Shown piece after piece: positions 1-6,173 of a stretch of DNA of 7,961 nucleotides. A program made the position numbers and the translations under genes. This DNA comes from Alphaproteobacteria bacterium. Lineage in GTDB: Bacteria > Pseudomonadota > Alphaproteobacteria > ATCC43930 > CGMCC-115725. Numbering within the stretch: position 1 is the first letter of the stretch; each line of letters opens with the position of its first letter. The DNA lies in contig JASHUO010000366.1 of NCBI GenBank assembly GCA_030039975.1, forward strand, positions 1-7,961, given 5' to 3'. The notes under the pieces were generated by a model that was not told the origin of the DNA, did not search any database, and saw only the letters and a program-made list of their open reading frames with translations.

Positions 1-45
1 ACTTGGGTCGACGCCGGGTGACTTGCCGCCGTTCTGGACGGACAT
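1..45 (-). CDS. Possible 5' end of a truncated minus-strand gene downstream of merR
   Basis: An ATG at 45-43 on the minus strand opens a frame that stays open for 15 codons to the window edge (MSVQNGGKSPGVDPS). A purine-rich GAGAGAG stretch lies about 7-10 nt upstream and could be a ribosome binding site. It would be co-directional with the MerR-type gene, 83 nt after that gene's stop, so it may be the regulated metal-handling gene. A short polar N-terminus before a first membrane helix would fit a MerT-like transporter, but the visible residues contain no diagnostic motif, so no product is assigned. The frame is too short to exclude chance. Confidence 0.3.
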   Translation of the reverse strand, partial: MSVQNGGKSPGVDPS

Positions 46-128
46 GAGGGGCTCTCTCACTGCTTCGAGTGACTAAGTGGTTGGTTCAGCAACAGAGGAC
101 GAGTCCCGGTTTCGCGATCACTTGCTCA

Positions 129-539
129 TCACCCAATGTCAGCCCCCGAAAGCAGCTCGACGATCCGGCAAGCCGGCCCGTAGCCGGCCTCGCACTCGCA
201 GATGGCCCCGGTAAGGATGCGTTCCATTGTCTGAAGGTCGGCGATCTTTGCGCGGACATTAGCCACATGCGCCGCAGTGAGGCTCTTGGCTTCAGCGCAC
301 GCAGCTTCGCCATGCCCTGGTGCCAATCGCAGCAGTTTGCGAACATCCTCCAGAGCGAAGCCGAGCTGCCGCGCACGGCGAATGAATTTCAACCTGGCGA
401 CGTCGTCGGCGCCATAGCGTCGAAAGCCGCCGCCTTGGCGCCGCGGCTTCGGCAGCAGGCCAATCCGTTCGTAATAGCGGATGGTCTCGACCGTGCAGTC
501 GCTTTTGCGCGAGAGCTCGCCGATCGAGATGTCGGACTT
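129..539 (-). CDS. MerR-family metal-responsive transcriptional regulator
   Basis: The protein is a MerR-type activator/repressor of about 136 residues, close to the usual 130-150. Numbering is from a GTG start at 539. The N-terminal winged helix is clear: ISIGELSRKSDCTVETIRYY at about 5-24, followed by ERIGLLPKPRR and the wing with GFRRYG. A long dimerisation helix follows. Cysteines at about 81, 114, 116 and 124 lie where Tn501 MerR and ZntR carry their metal ligands. The C-terminal CEC-x7-C resembles the MerR CAC-x8-C loop but is one residue shorter. This supports a soft-metal sensor (Hg, Zn, Cd or Pb) rather than a SoxR-type Fe-S protein or a drug sensor; the exact metal cannot be read. 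An in-frame ATG at 572 would add 11 residues (MLFDGGGDLA then V). Neither start has a clear Shine-Dalgarno. I prefer 539 because the helix-turn-helix of this family usually begins within about 10 residues of the start. The target may be the gene at the left edge. Confidence 0.88.
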   Translation of the reverse strand, partial: KSDISIGELSRKSDCTVETIRYYERIGLLPKPRRQGGGFRRYGADDVARLKFIRRARQLGFALEDVRKLLRLAPGHGEAACAEAKSLTAAHVANVRAKIADLQTMERILTGAICECEAGYGPACRIVELLSGADIG

Positions 540-588
540 CACTGCCAAATCGCCGCCGCCATCAAAAAGCATCTATCGCAGGTTTTTT

Positions 589-622
589 CCAAGGGGGCCC
601 CCGTGGCGGGGGGCCCCCTTGG
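589..622. repeat. Perfect 14-bp inverted repeat (hairpin) upstream of merR
   Basis: The arms are CCAAGGGGGCCCCC (589-602) and its exact reverse complement (609-622), separated by the 6-nt loop GTGGCG. Each arm contains the 10-bp self-palindrome GGGGGCCCCC, so alternative folds are possible. The element lies 17 bp upstream of the longer merR start and about 50 bp upstream of the preferred one. A run of six T (583-588) precedes it on the plus strand, so an A-run follows it in minus-strand transcripts. The U-tract expected of an intrinsic terminator is therefore absent on both strands. It may be a structured merR leader or a protein-binding site. Confidence 0.8.
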
Positions 623-679
623 CGCCGCGCTTCCTCCCTGAATGCGGCGTAGTTTCCGCCCATCTGCGACCCTATGTCG

Positions 680-734
680 TGAAAGCGGAGGTGAAAAAAC
701 TCTGAAAAAATGCTGAAATCGGCGCCGCAATAAT
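680..734 (+). promoter_or_regulatory. Candidate activator-dependent promoter: four phased TGAAA repeats and a -10 box
   Basis: TGAAA occurs at 680, 692, 703 and 714, spaced 12, 11 and 11 bp and all in the same orientation. AATAAT at 729-734 matches the sigma70 -10 consensus at five of six positions. No good -35 hexamer lies at normal spacing; the repeats occupy that place, with the last 11-bp unit (714-724) ending four bp before the -10. OmpR/PhoB-type winged-helix proteins typically bind direct repeats of 10-11 bp that replace the -35 element. The gene directly downstream encodes such a domain, so autoregulation is plausible. The two A6 tracts (694-699, 705-710) are helically phased and could also simply bend the DNA. 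Confidence 0.45.
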
Positions 735-782
735 CTCAGGGCACCTGCAGGCCCATCGCGACAGCGGAGGAATTCTGAAGAC

Positions 783-2390
783 ATGATGAGAGTAGATCCT
801 GGAGCGGTGCCGTCGCCGTCAGGAGAGCGTGCGGTGAAGGAGAACGCCTTCATCTTCGAGGACTATACCGTCGACGTGCGACGCGCGGCACTCTACCGCG
901 GCGATCGCGAGATCGATCTCAGGCCGAAGAGCTTCGAGGTGCTGCGCTACCTGGTTGCGAACGCCGGCCGGCTGGTGTCGAAGGACGAACTTAGCCAAGC
1001 GATCTGGCCGACCGTCGTCGCAAGCGATGAATCACTGACGCGTTGCGTGAGTGACGTGCGCCAGGCTCTTACCGATGGCGAGCGGCGCATCATCAAGACC
1101 GTGCCGCGCCGCGGCTATCTCTTCGCCGCATCCGTGTCGATGCGAGCCAACACACCGGCGTCGGCCAAGGCAAATACGGTCGTGCCGCGCCGCTCTCTGG
1201 TCGTGCTGCCTTTTTCCAACCTTGGCGGCGGTGAGCAATGGGACGATTTGGTCGATTGCGTCACCCTCAGTCTCACGACCGACTTGTCGCAGGTCCCTGG
1301 TCTCTTGGTCATGGCCCGCAGCACTGCCCTCAATTATAAAGGCAAGGCCGTCGATGCCCGTCAGGTCGGGCGCGAGCTTGGCGTGCGCTACATCATCGAC
1401 GGCAATGCTCAGATCGGCGGCGATCGGATCCGCATAACCGCAGAACTCATCGATGCGGACACGGGTGCGCAGCTTTGGGGCGATCGGTTCGACAAGCCGC
1501 TGGACGATCCCTTCGCCATGCAAGACGAGATCACGGCGCGGTTGTTCCGAACCCTCGGCATCGAGCTTGCGGCTGCGGAAAGCCGGCGTGCCTGCTGCGA
1601 GCGTCCGAAGAAAATGGATGCGGTAGACCTCGCCATGCGCGGCTGGACAATCGCGAACCGTCCCTATTCGATCCATAGCGCCGAGGAAGCGCGCAAATTA
1701 TTCGAGAGATCGCTCGCCATCGATGGCGCGAACGTGGACGCGCTTGTCGGACTTGCGTCGACGCACATTTACGCGGTCACGAGCTCTGCGGCGGGCAACC
1801 AAAGCGAGCATGTGCGCATTGCCGATGCCGCAATATCGAAAGCGCTGGCTATCTCTCCCAATAGCGCTCATGCCTATTATTTGAGCGCGACGATATCGCT
1901 GCTGTCAGGTGCGCCAGAGCGGACGCTGCGCCAATGCGAACGTGCCATCGACTTGGACTGCAACCATGCTTGGGCGCACGCTTTGGCAGGGCTGTCGAAA
2001 ATTTGGCTCGGCAGGGCAGAAGACACGGAAGCCCATGTGGCGAAAGCCTTGCGGCTCAACCCGCGGGAACCGCAAATGTTCCATTGGCACCTGTTCATCG
2101 GCATCGCCGATCTCTGCCTCGCGAGATTTGATCGCGCCGTCGATCGGGTGCGATGCTCGATCGACATGAACCCCAATTTTGCAACGGCCTGGTACTATCT
2201 GGCGGCTGCCTTGGCCCTCGCTGGCCGCGAAACCGAGGCGGCGGAAGCGTCTGCCGCGGGCTGTCGCCGCTTTGCCGACTTCACTGTCAGCAGGTTCCGC
2301 TCGCGACACAAGGGCATCAATCCGACGTTCCAAGCTCAGCGCGAGCGTATCATCGAGGGTCTTCGCCGAGCCCGCGTACCCGAACAGTAA
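783..2390 (+). CDS. Winged helix-turn-helix / TolB-N-like / TPR transcriptional regulator
   Basis: This is a 535-residue one-component regulator. Residues about 22-115 form an OmpR/CadC-type winged helix: the FEDYTVD strand, LRPKSFEVLRYLVANAGRLV, the recognition helix around SDESLTRCVSDVRQAL, and the closing wing KTVPRRGYLF. Residues about 137-265 match the TolB amino-terminal/FlgO-like domain found in adenylate-cyclase-like TPR proteins (SLVVLPFSNLGG, then YIIDGNAQIGGDRIRITAEL and GAQLWGDRFD). Residues about 300-500 contain at least four TPR-like units with the A..LAP/LNP pattern (ALAISPN, AIDLDCNHAWA, ALRLNPREP, SIDMNPNFATAWYYLA). No receiver domain and no membrane helix is visible, so it should be cytosolic, unlike CadC. 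A GTG at 834 (residue 18) has AGGAGA at 821-826, seven nt upstream, and may be the true start. The ATG at 783 has GGAGG 12 nt upstream. It probably regulates itself and the efflux genes that begin about 130 bp downstream. Confidence 0.9.
   Translation: MMRVDPGAVPSPSGERAVKENAFIFEDYTVDVRRAALYRGDREIDLRPKSFEVLRYLVANAGRLVSKDELSQAIWPTVVASDESLTRCVSDVRQALTDGERRIIKTVPRRGYLFAASVSMRANTPASAKANTVVPRRSLVVLPFSNLGGGEQWDDLVDCVTLSLTTDLSQVPGLLVMARSTALNYKGKAVDARQVGRELGVRYIIDGNAQIGGDRIRITAELIDADTGAQLWGDRFDKPLDDPFAMQDEITARLFRTLGIELAAAESRRACCERPKKMDAVDLAMRGWTIANRPYSIHSAEEARKLFERSLAIDGANVDALVGLASTHIYAVTSSAAGNQSEHVRIADAAISKALAISPNSAHAYYLSATISLLSGAPERTLRQCERAIDLDCNHAWAHALAGLSKIWLGRAEDTEAHVAKALRLNPREPQMFHWHLFIGIADLCLARFDRAVDRVRCSIDMNPNFATAWYYLAAALALAGRETEAAEASAAGCRRFADFTVSRFRSRHKGINPTFQAQRERIIEGLRRARVPEQ
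821..826 (+). promoter_or_regulatory. Ribosome binding site favouring an internal GTG start of the regulator
   Basis: AGGAGA lies seven nt before the in-frame GTG at 834. That is better spacing than the GGAGG at 766-770, which sits 12 nt before the ATG at 783. The protein would then begin just ahead of the first strand of the winged helix (KENAFIFEDY), as is common in this family. The 17 residues this start would remove (rich in P, G and S) show no recognisable domain. Confidence 0.45.
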
Positions 2391-2519
2391 GCGCACCCAT
2401 GCCGAGGTGAAGAAAGCGGTCGAACAGGCCATCGGCGTCGTGTAAGCTTCATCCAGCTGCCAGCACCTGCCCAGGGGCTTGAGCTACCTACGGTTTCAAC
2501 AACCTAGGTGCAAGGAGCC

Positions 2520-4049
2520 ATGCCGGTCGAGACGACAGAGAGGCAGGGTGATGGTGGGGGCGAGCCAGATCGCGCCGAGGCTCGGTCAGCAAGCGAAGCT
2601 GCTTCGGTAAAGCGCGGCCCCCTGCCGCCGTCGGTCCACCCGTCTACGCGAAGACGACGGTTGCTCATCGGCGCGCTCGGTACGCTTGTCCTCGCGGCCC
2701 TGCTTCTTTTCGGCATCCCTTATATCCACCGCACCCTGACCACCGTTTCGACGGATGACGCCTATGTGAACGGGCATGTCACGTTCGTTGCTCCCCGTGT
2801 CGCGGGCCAGATCACCCGGGTCCTGGTGGACGACAACAACCGTGTGCGCAAAGGCGACCTCCTCGCTGAGCTGGACAAGGAGCCGTATCAGATCGCGGTT
2901 TCCGAGAGGAAAGCCGCCGTCGACACGGCGAACGCGGACCTGCAGGTCGCCACGGCGATGGCGCGGGGTTTCGAAGCGCAGGCCATGAGCGCGCGCTGGA
3001 AACTGCAAAACGCCGTGCAGGATGTCGACAACCAAGTCTCTCTTTTGCGCGCTCGGGTTGCCGCGCTCGACAAGGACAAGGCGGCATTGACGCTGGCGCA
3101 GCTCAATTTCGATCGGGCTAAGGAGTTGGTCCAGAAAGACGTTGTGAGCCGCGCCGAGTTCGACCGGCGGCAAGCGGAGCTGGCGACCGCCACCGCTGGA
3201 GTCACCCAAGGCCTGGCCGAAGTCTACCAAGTCCGTGTTTCTTTGGGTCTGCCGGCGCAACCCGACAAAGGCGACGATCTCGGCCAAGTGCCGCCCAACA
3301 TTGATCAGACGTTTTCGACGGTGCTCCAGGCGCAGTCGGAACTCATTCAGAGTGCGGCTCAGCTCGGTGTTGTCCACTCGTACGACCAGAGCCCTAAGCA
3401 GATGCTCGCACAGTTCTATGAACAGGGCGACGTTGACCGCACCTTCGCTCGGCTCGCAGCGGAGGCTCCTGCCGTCAAGCAAGCCGAGGCTAAACTCGAA
3501 TCCGCCAACCGCGATCTCGCTCAGGCCGAGCTGAACCTCCGTTATTGCGACATCGTCGCGGACATTGACGGGGTCATCACGCGCCGAAACGTCAATCCCG
3601 GCGACTATGTTCAAGTCGGCCAGAATCTGATGGCGATCCGCTCGCTCAGAGAAATCTGGATCGATGCCAATTTCAAAGAGACGCAGCTGCGCGACCTGCG
3701 CATCGGCCAGCCGGTCGACCTGCATGTCGACATGTATGGCGGGACCCACGTCTTCAAGGGCCGCGTGGAAGGCTTTACGGAGGGGACGGGATCGACGCTC
3801 GCGCTGCTCCCGCCGGAGAACGCCACGGGCAACTTCATCAAAGTGGTGCAGCGGTTGCCCGTCCGCATCGAGCTCGAAGGCTACGATCCGGACAAGACCC
3901 CGCTGTTCATCGGTACGTCAGTTGTTCCCTACGTATATATAGACAGGCCTGCGACCGGACCCGATGCCGGGAAGTTTCTGCAAACTCGCATCGTCCCTCA
4001 ATCACAACCAACCGGTATCCTCCAGCGCCCGCCGGGCGCTGACCAATGA
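2520..4049 (+). CDS. HlyD/EmrA-family membrane fusion protein (efflux periplasmic adaptor)
   Basis: This is the periplasmic adaptor of an EmrAB-TolC-type tripartite efflux pump, about 509 residues. A charged, proline-rich cytosolic N-terminus of about 46 residues leads to one inner-membrane helix (about 47-68, LLIGALGTLVLAALLLFGIP). The family signature follows at about 78-95 (STDDAYVNGHVTFVAPRVAG), then the first half-lipoyl motif (VRKGDLLAELD). A long coiled-coil region spans about 125-340. The second lipoyl half (IVADIDGVITRRNVNPGDYV) and a beta-barrel domain ending near VVPYVYIDRP close the protein. It is about 120 residues longer than E. coli EmrA (390), because of the N-terminal tail, a longer hairpin region and a Pro/Gln-rich C-terminus. 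A GTG at 2508 would add four residues. The ATG at 2520 has AGGTG nine nt upstream and AAGGAG only two nt upstream, so the start is not firm. The stop overlaps the next start (ATGA), implying translational coupling. Confidence 0.95.
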   Translation: MPVETTERQGDGGGEPDRAEARSASEAASVKRGPLPPSVHPSTRRRRLLIGALGTLVLAALLLFGIPYIHRTLTTVSTDDAYVNGHVTFVAPRVAGQITRVLVDDNNRVRKGDLLAELDKEPYQIAVSERKAAVDTANADLQVATAMARGFEAQAMSARWKLQNAVQDVDNQVSLLRARVAALDKDKAALTLAQLNFDRAKELVQKDVVSRAEFDRRQAELATATAGVTQGLAEVYQVRVSLGLPAQPDKGDDLGQVPPNIDQTFSTVLQAQSELIQSAAQLGVVHSYDQSPKQMLAQFYEQGDVDRTFARLAAEAPAVKQAEAKLESANRDLAQAELNLRYCDIVADIDGVITRRNVNPGDYVQVGQNLMAIRSLREIWIDANFKETQLRDLRIGQPVDLHVDMYGGTHVFKGRVEGFTEGTGSTLALLPPENATGNFIKVVQRLPVRIELEGYDPDKTPLFIGTSVVPYVYIDRPATGPDAGKFLQTRIVPQSQPTGILQRPPGADQ

Positions 4050-5653
4050 CGGCCGCGGCGCTTTCGGCCGCCAGACCCCGGGCGGCGGGAAATCCGTGGG
4101 TGGTGGCGGCCATCGTCGTGGTACCGACCTTCATGGAGGTGCTCGACACGACGATCGCGGTGGTGGCGTTGCGCTACATCGCCGGCGGCCTCTCGGCGAC
4201 GGTCGATGACGGCGAATGGGTTCTCACCAGCTATCTTGCCGCCAACGCGGTGATCTTGCCGATCACGGGTTGGCTCAGCGCGCATCTCGGCCGACGCAAC
4301 TACTTCCTGTTGTCGATCGCCATATTCACCCTCAGTTCCGCGCTCTGTGGCCTGGCCGGCAGTCTCGGTCAGCTGATCCTGTTTCGCGTCATCCAAGGGC
4401 TGGCGGGCGGGGGCCTGCAGCCCTCCAGTCAGGGCGTGCTGCTGGACACCTTCCCGCCGGAGAAGCAAGGCGCCGCCATGACCGTGTTCGGCTTGGCTGC
4501 TCTGATCGCGCCGGTGGTCGGCCCAACCCTCGGCGGCTGGATAACCGACGAGTACTCGTGGCGATGGGTCTTCCTGATCAACGTGCCCGTCGGTCTTCTG
4601 GCACTTGCCGCGTGCTATGCCAAGCTCCGCGACCCGGATTATCTCATCGCCGAACGCCTCGAGCTGAAGAAGCGGCCGTTCCAATTCGATTCGATCGGCT
4701 TGTCCTTGCTGGTCATCGTCATGGTCTCCTGGGAAGTGATGCTCAGCAAGGGGCAGGAGTGGGACTGGCTGGGCGATCCGTTCTGGCGTGTGCAGACCTT
4801 GGCCATCTGCTTCACGCTGGGTCTCGTTGCGCTCATCATTTGGGAGTTACGTCACCGCACCCCGGTGGTGAATTTCCGGCCATTGCGCGAGCGCAACTTC
4901 GCTGCGTGCTGCATCATCATCTTTTGTGCTTATGCGGCGCTCTACGGCGCGAGCACGTCGCTGCCCGCGCTGCTTCAGTTGCTGTTCGGCTATGATGCGC
5001 TGGACGCTGGCGTGGTGATGTCGCCGGCTGGGGCGGCTGCGTTGCTGGCGATGCCCATCATCGGCCTGACGCTCGGTCGCGGAACGGATGCCCGGTGGCT
5101 GATTGCCCTGGGACTGTTGGGCATGACCATTGGGAACTACTGGATGTCCCAAATGAATTTGTTCATCAGCCCCGGCGAAGTCGTCTGGCCGCGCCTGGTC
5201 CTGGTTGCGGGGCTGGCGATCTGTTTTGCGCCCGCCAATATGGCAGCCTACCTCTACACGCCCAAAGAGCTGCGTGGCGCGGCGGTCGGGCTGCTGAGCC
5301 TGCTTCGCAACGAGGGAGGCAGCGTCGGGACGTCGATGGCTCAGACCTTCAACGAACGCCGCGATCAGTTCCATACCCTGCGCCTCGGCGAATATCTCGA
5401 TCCCTTCAACGCGGCCGCGCATTCCTTCGTCGGGCGTGCTGGAGCGTTTTTCCTCCAGCAGACCGGCGATCCCATGGCGTCGCGGCAACTCGCGTTGCAG
5501 GAGCTCGCCAATTTGCGCCAGCAGCAGGCGTCATCGCTCGCCTATTTCGACAGCTTTTGGCTGTTCGCCGCATTGACCTTCGTGCTTCTGTTCCTGGTTC
5601 CGTTCATGAAGCGCTCGGTGGCGGAGAAAGGCGCCCGCCTTGCTTCCGAATAG
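4046..5653 (+). CDS. DHA2-family MFS drug:H+ antiporter, EmrB/QacA type
   Basis: This is an inner-membrane proton-driven exporter of 535 residues, typical of the 14-TM DHA2 family. The first helix carries the D1-like motif LDTTIAVVALRYIAGGL (about 33-49). The motif A loop between helices 2 and 3 is GWLSAHLGRRNYF (about 75-87). A motif B-like RVIQGLAGGGLQP lies at about 114-126, and the antiporter motif C, GLAALIAPVVGPTLGGW, at about 149-165. The mostly polar stretch at about 435-500 fits the periplasmic loop before the last helix, as in EmrB, and the last helix is about 504-520. It starts inside the stop of the adaptor gene (ATGA, 4046-4049), so the two subunits are made as a unit. No TolC homologue is encoded in the window. 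Likely substrates are hydrophobic drugs, phenolics or uncouplers, by analogy with EmrAB; the actual substrate cannot be read. Confidence 0.95.
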   Translation: MTAAALSAARPRAAGNPWVVAAIVVVPTFMEVLDTTIAVVALRYIAGGLSATVDDGEWVLTSYLAANAVILPITGWLSAHLGRRNYFLLSIAIFTLSSALCGLAGSLGQLILFRVIQGLAGGGLQPSSQGVLLDTFPPEKQGAAMTVFGLAALIAPVVGPTLGGWITDEYSWRWVFLINVPVGLLALAACYAKLRDPDYLIAERLELKKRPFQFDSIGLSLLVIVMVSWEVMLSKGQEWDWLGDPFWRVQTLAICFTLGLVALIIWELRHRTPVVNFRPLRERNFAACCIIIFCAYAALYGASTSLPALLQLLFGYDALDAGVVMSPAGAAALLAMPIIGLTLGRGTDARWLIALGLLGMTIGNYWMSQMNLFISPGEVVWPRLVLVAGLAICFAPANMAAYLYTPKELRGAAVGLLSLLRNEGGSVGTSMAQTFNERRDQFHTLRLGEYLDPFNAAAHSFVGRAGAFFLQQTGDPMASRQLALQELANLRQQQASSLAYFDSFWLFAALTFVLLFLVPFMKRSVAEKGARLASE

Positions 5654-5692
5654 GTGAGCGCATGCGTCAGTGGCAACACTACAGTTAAAGTC

Positions 5693-5698
5693 AGGAGA
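5693..5698 (+). promoter_or_regulatory. Ribosome binding site that sets the start of the cupredoxin gene
   Basis: AGGAGA lies six nt upstream of the GTG at 5705. The alternative GTG at 5654, directly after the pump gene's stop, would place 17 mostly polar residues before the signal peptide. The internal start gives a normal lipoprotein signal. Confidence 0.7.
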
Positions 5699-5704
5699 GA
5701 ACAG

Positions 5705-6133
5705 GTGGACGAGCCGATCTGTCATAGGGCAAGCGGCGGGCACGTCGCCGCAGTCGTCTCCTTGGCCATCGCCCTCTCGGGATGCGGGCTGAGCGGGCCC
5801 GCGCATGGGCCGCCCGCCGCGAATGCCGCCGCGGTCGTCGAAATGGGATTCGAGAGCTTCAGCCCGACAGACGTGACCATCCGAGCCGGCGATACCGTCG
5901 AATGGCGCAACACGTCGCTGATTACCCATACCGTGACCGACGACCCCAAGCGAGCAACCGACCCCTCTGACGCGGGCCTGCCGCCCGGCGCGCAACCGTT
6001 CGACTCGGGAGACATCCCGGCGGGGCAAGTCTACCTGCGGCGGTTCACCGTGCCTGGAACCTACCAGTATTTCTGCACACGCCACGAAGCCGAAGGAATG
6101 TCTGGCACAGTCGTCGTGAAACCGGCGTCCTGA
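5705..6133 (+). CDS. Plastocyanin/azurin-like cupredoxin lipoprotein
   Basis: This is a 142-residue type-1 copper protein, predicted to be exported and lipid-anchored. From the GTG start, the signal peptide has a hydrophobic core (VAAVVSLAIALSGC) ending in a well-formed lipobox LSGC, with the lipidated Cys at 27. A flexible Pro/Ala/Gly linker follows, then one cupredoxin fold at about 44-139: FESFSPTDVTIRAGDTVEWR is the usual N-terminal pair of strands. The four copper ligands are visible: His75 (THTV), then Cys124, His127 and Met132 in YFCTRHEAEGMSG. The C-x2-H-x4-M spacing is that of plastocyanin-like proteins. It should carry single electrons or bind copper at the periplasmic face of a membrane. 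The gene begins 51 nt after the efflux gene on the same strand and is probably co-transcribed. Its redox partner is not encoded nearby, and its role with an Emr-type pump is not established. Confidence 0.9.
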   Translation: MDEPICHRASGGHVAAVVSLAIALSGCGLSGPAHGPPAANAAAVVEMGFESFSPTDVTIRAGDTVEWRNTSLITHTVTDDPKRATDPSDAGLPPGAQPFDSGDIPAGQVYLRRFTVPGTYQYFCTRHEAEGMSGTVVVKPAS

Positions 6134-6173
6134 CCGGTCTATCCGCCGAGGAGCGCAATGCCGGGCGGAAGCC

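Noticed and set aside
57..72. Small hairpin TCACT/AGTGA with a 6-nt loop between merR and the left-edge frame
   Set aside because: Five base pairs and no T-tract; expected by chance.
589..622. Intrinsic terminator at the perfect hairpin
   Set aside because: The T-run lies 5' of the stem on the plus strand and becomes an A-run on the minus strand; no gene ends toward it from either side.
539..853. Minus-strand frame of 104 codons spanning the divergent control region
   Set aside because: It crosses the inverted repeat and the phased repeats, overlaps the regulator start, and shows no protein-like features.
2395..2445. Protein-like tail (KRTHAEVKKAVEQAIGVV) just after the regulator stop in another frame
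   Set aside because: It looks like a plausible C-terminus, but the rest of its frame is antithetical to the regulator's coding frame and the regulator ends normally. There is no start or Shine-Dalgarno, so a gene remnant cannot be supported.
2586..3749. Long minus-strand open frame of 387 codons opposite the adaptor gene
   Set aside because: It lies entirely antisense to a clear HlyD/EmrA protein in GC-rich DNA. Its translation is low-complexity (R/L/V/D-rich) with no recognisable domain.
3998..4684. Minus-strand frame of 228 codons opposite the adaptor/antiporter junction
   Set aside because: Antisense to the start of the MFS gene. Its composition (many R, H, Q, G) is typical of an antisense reading of membrane-protein codons.
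6142..6169. Bidirectional terminator between the convergent cupredoxin and oxygenase genes
   Set aside because: Only a 6-bp stem (TCCGCC/GGCGGA) with a 16-nt loop and no T-tract on either side; too weak to call.
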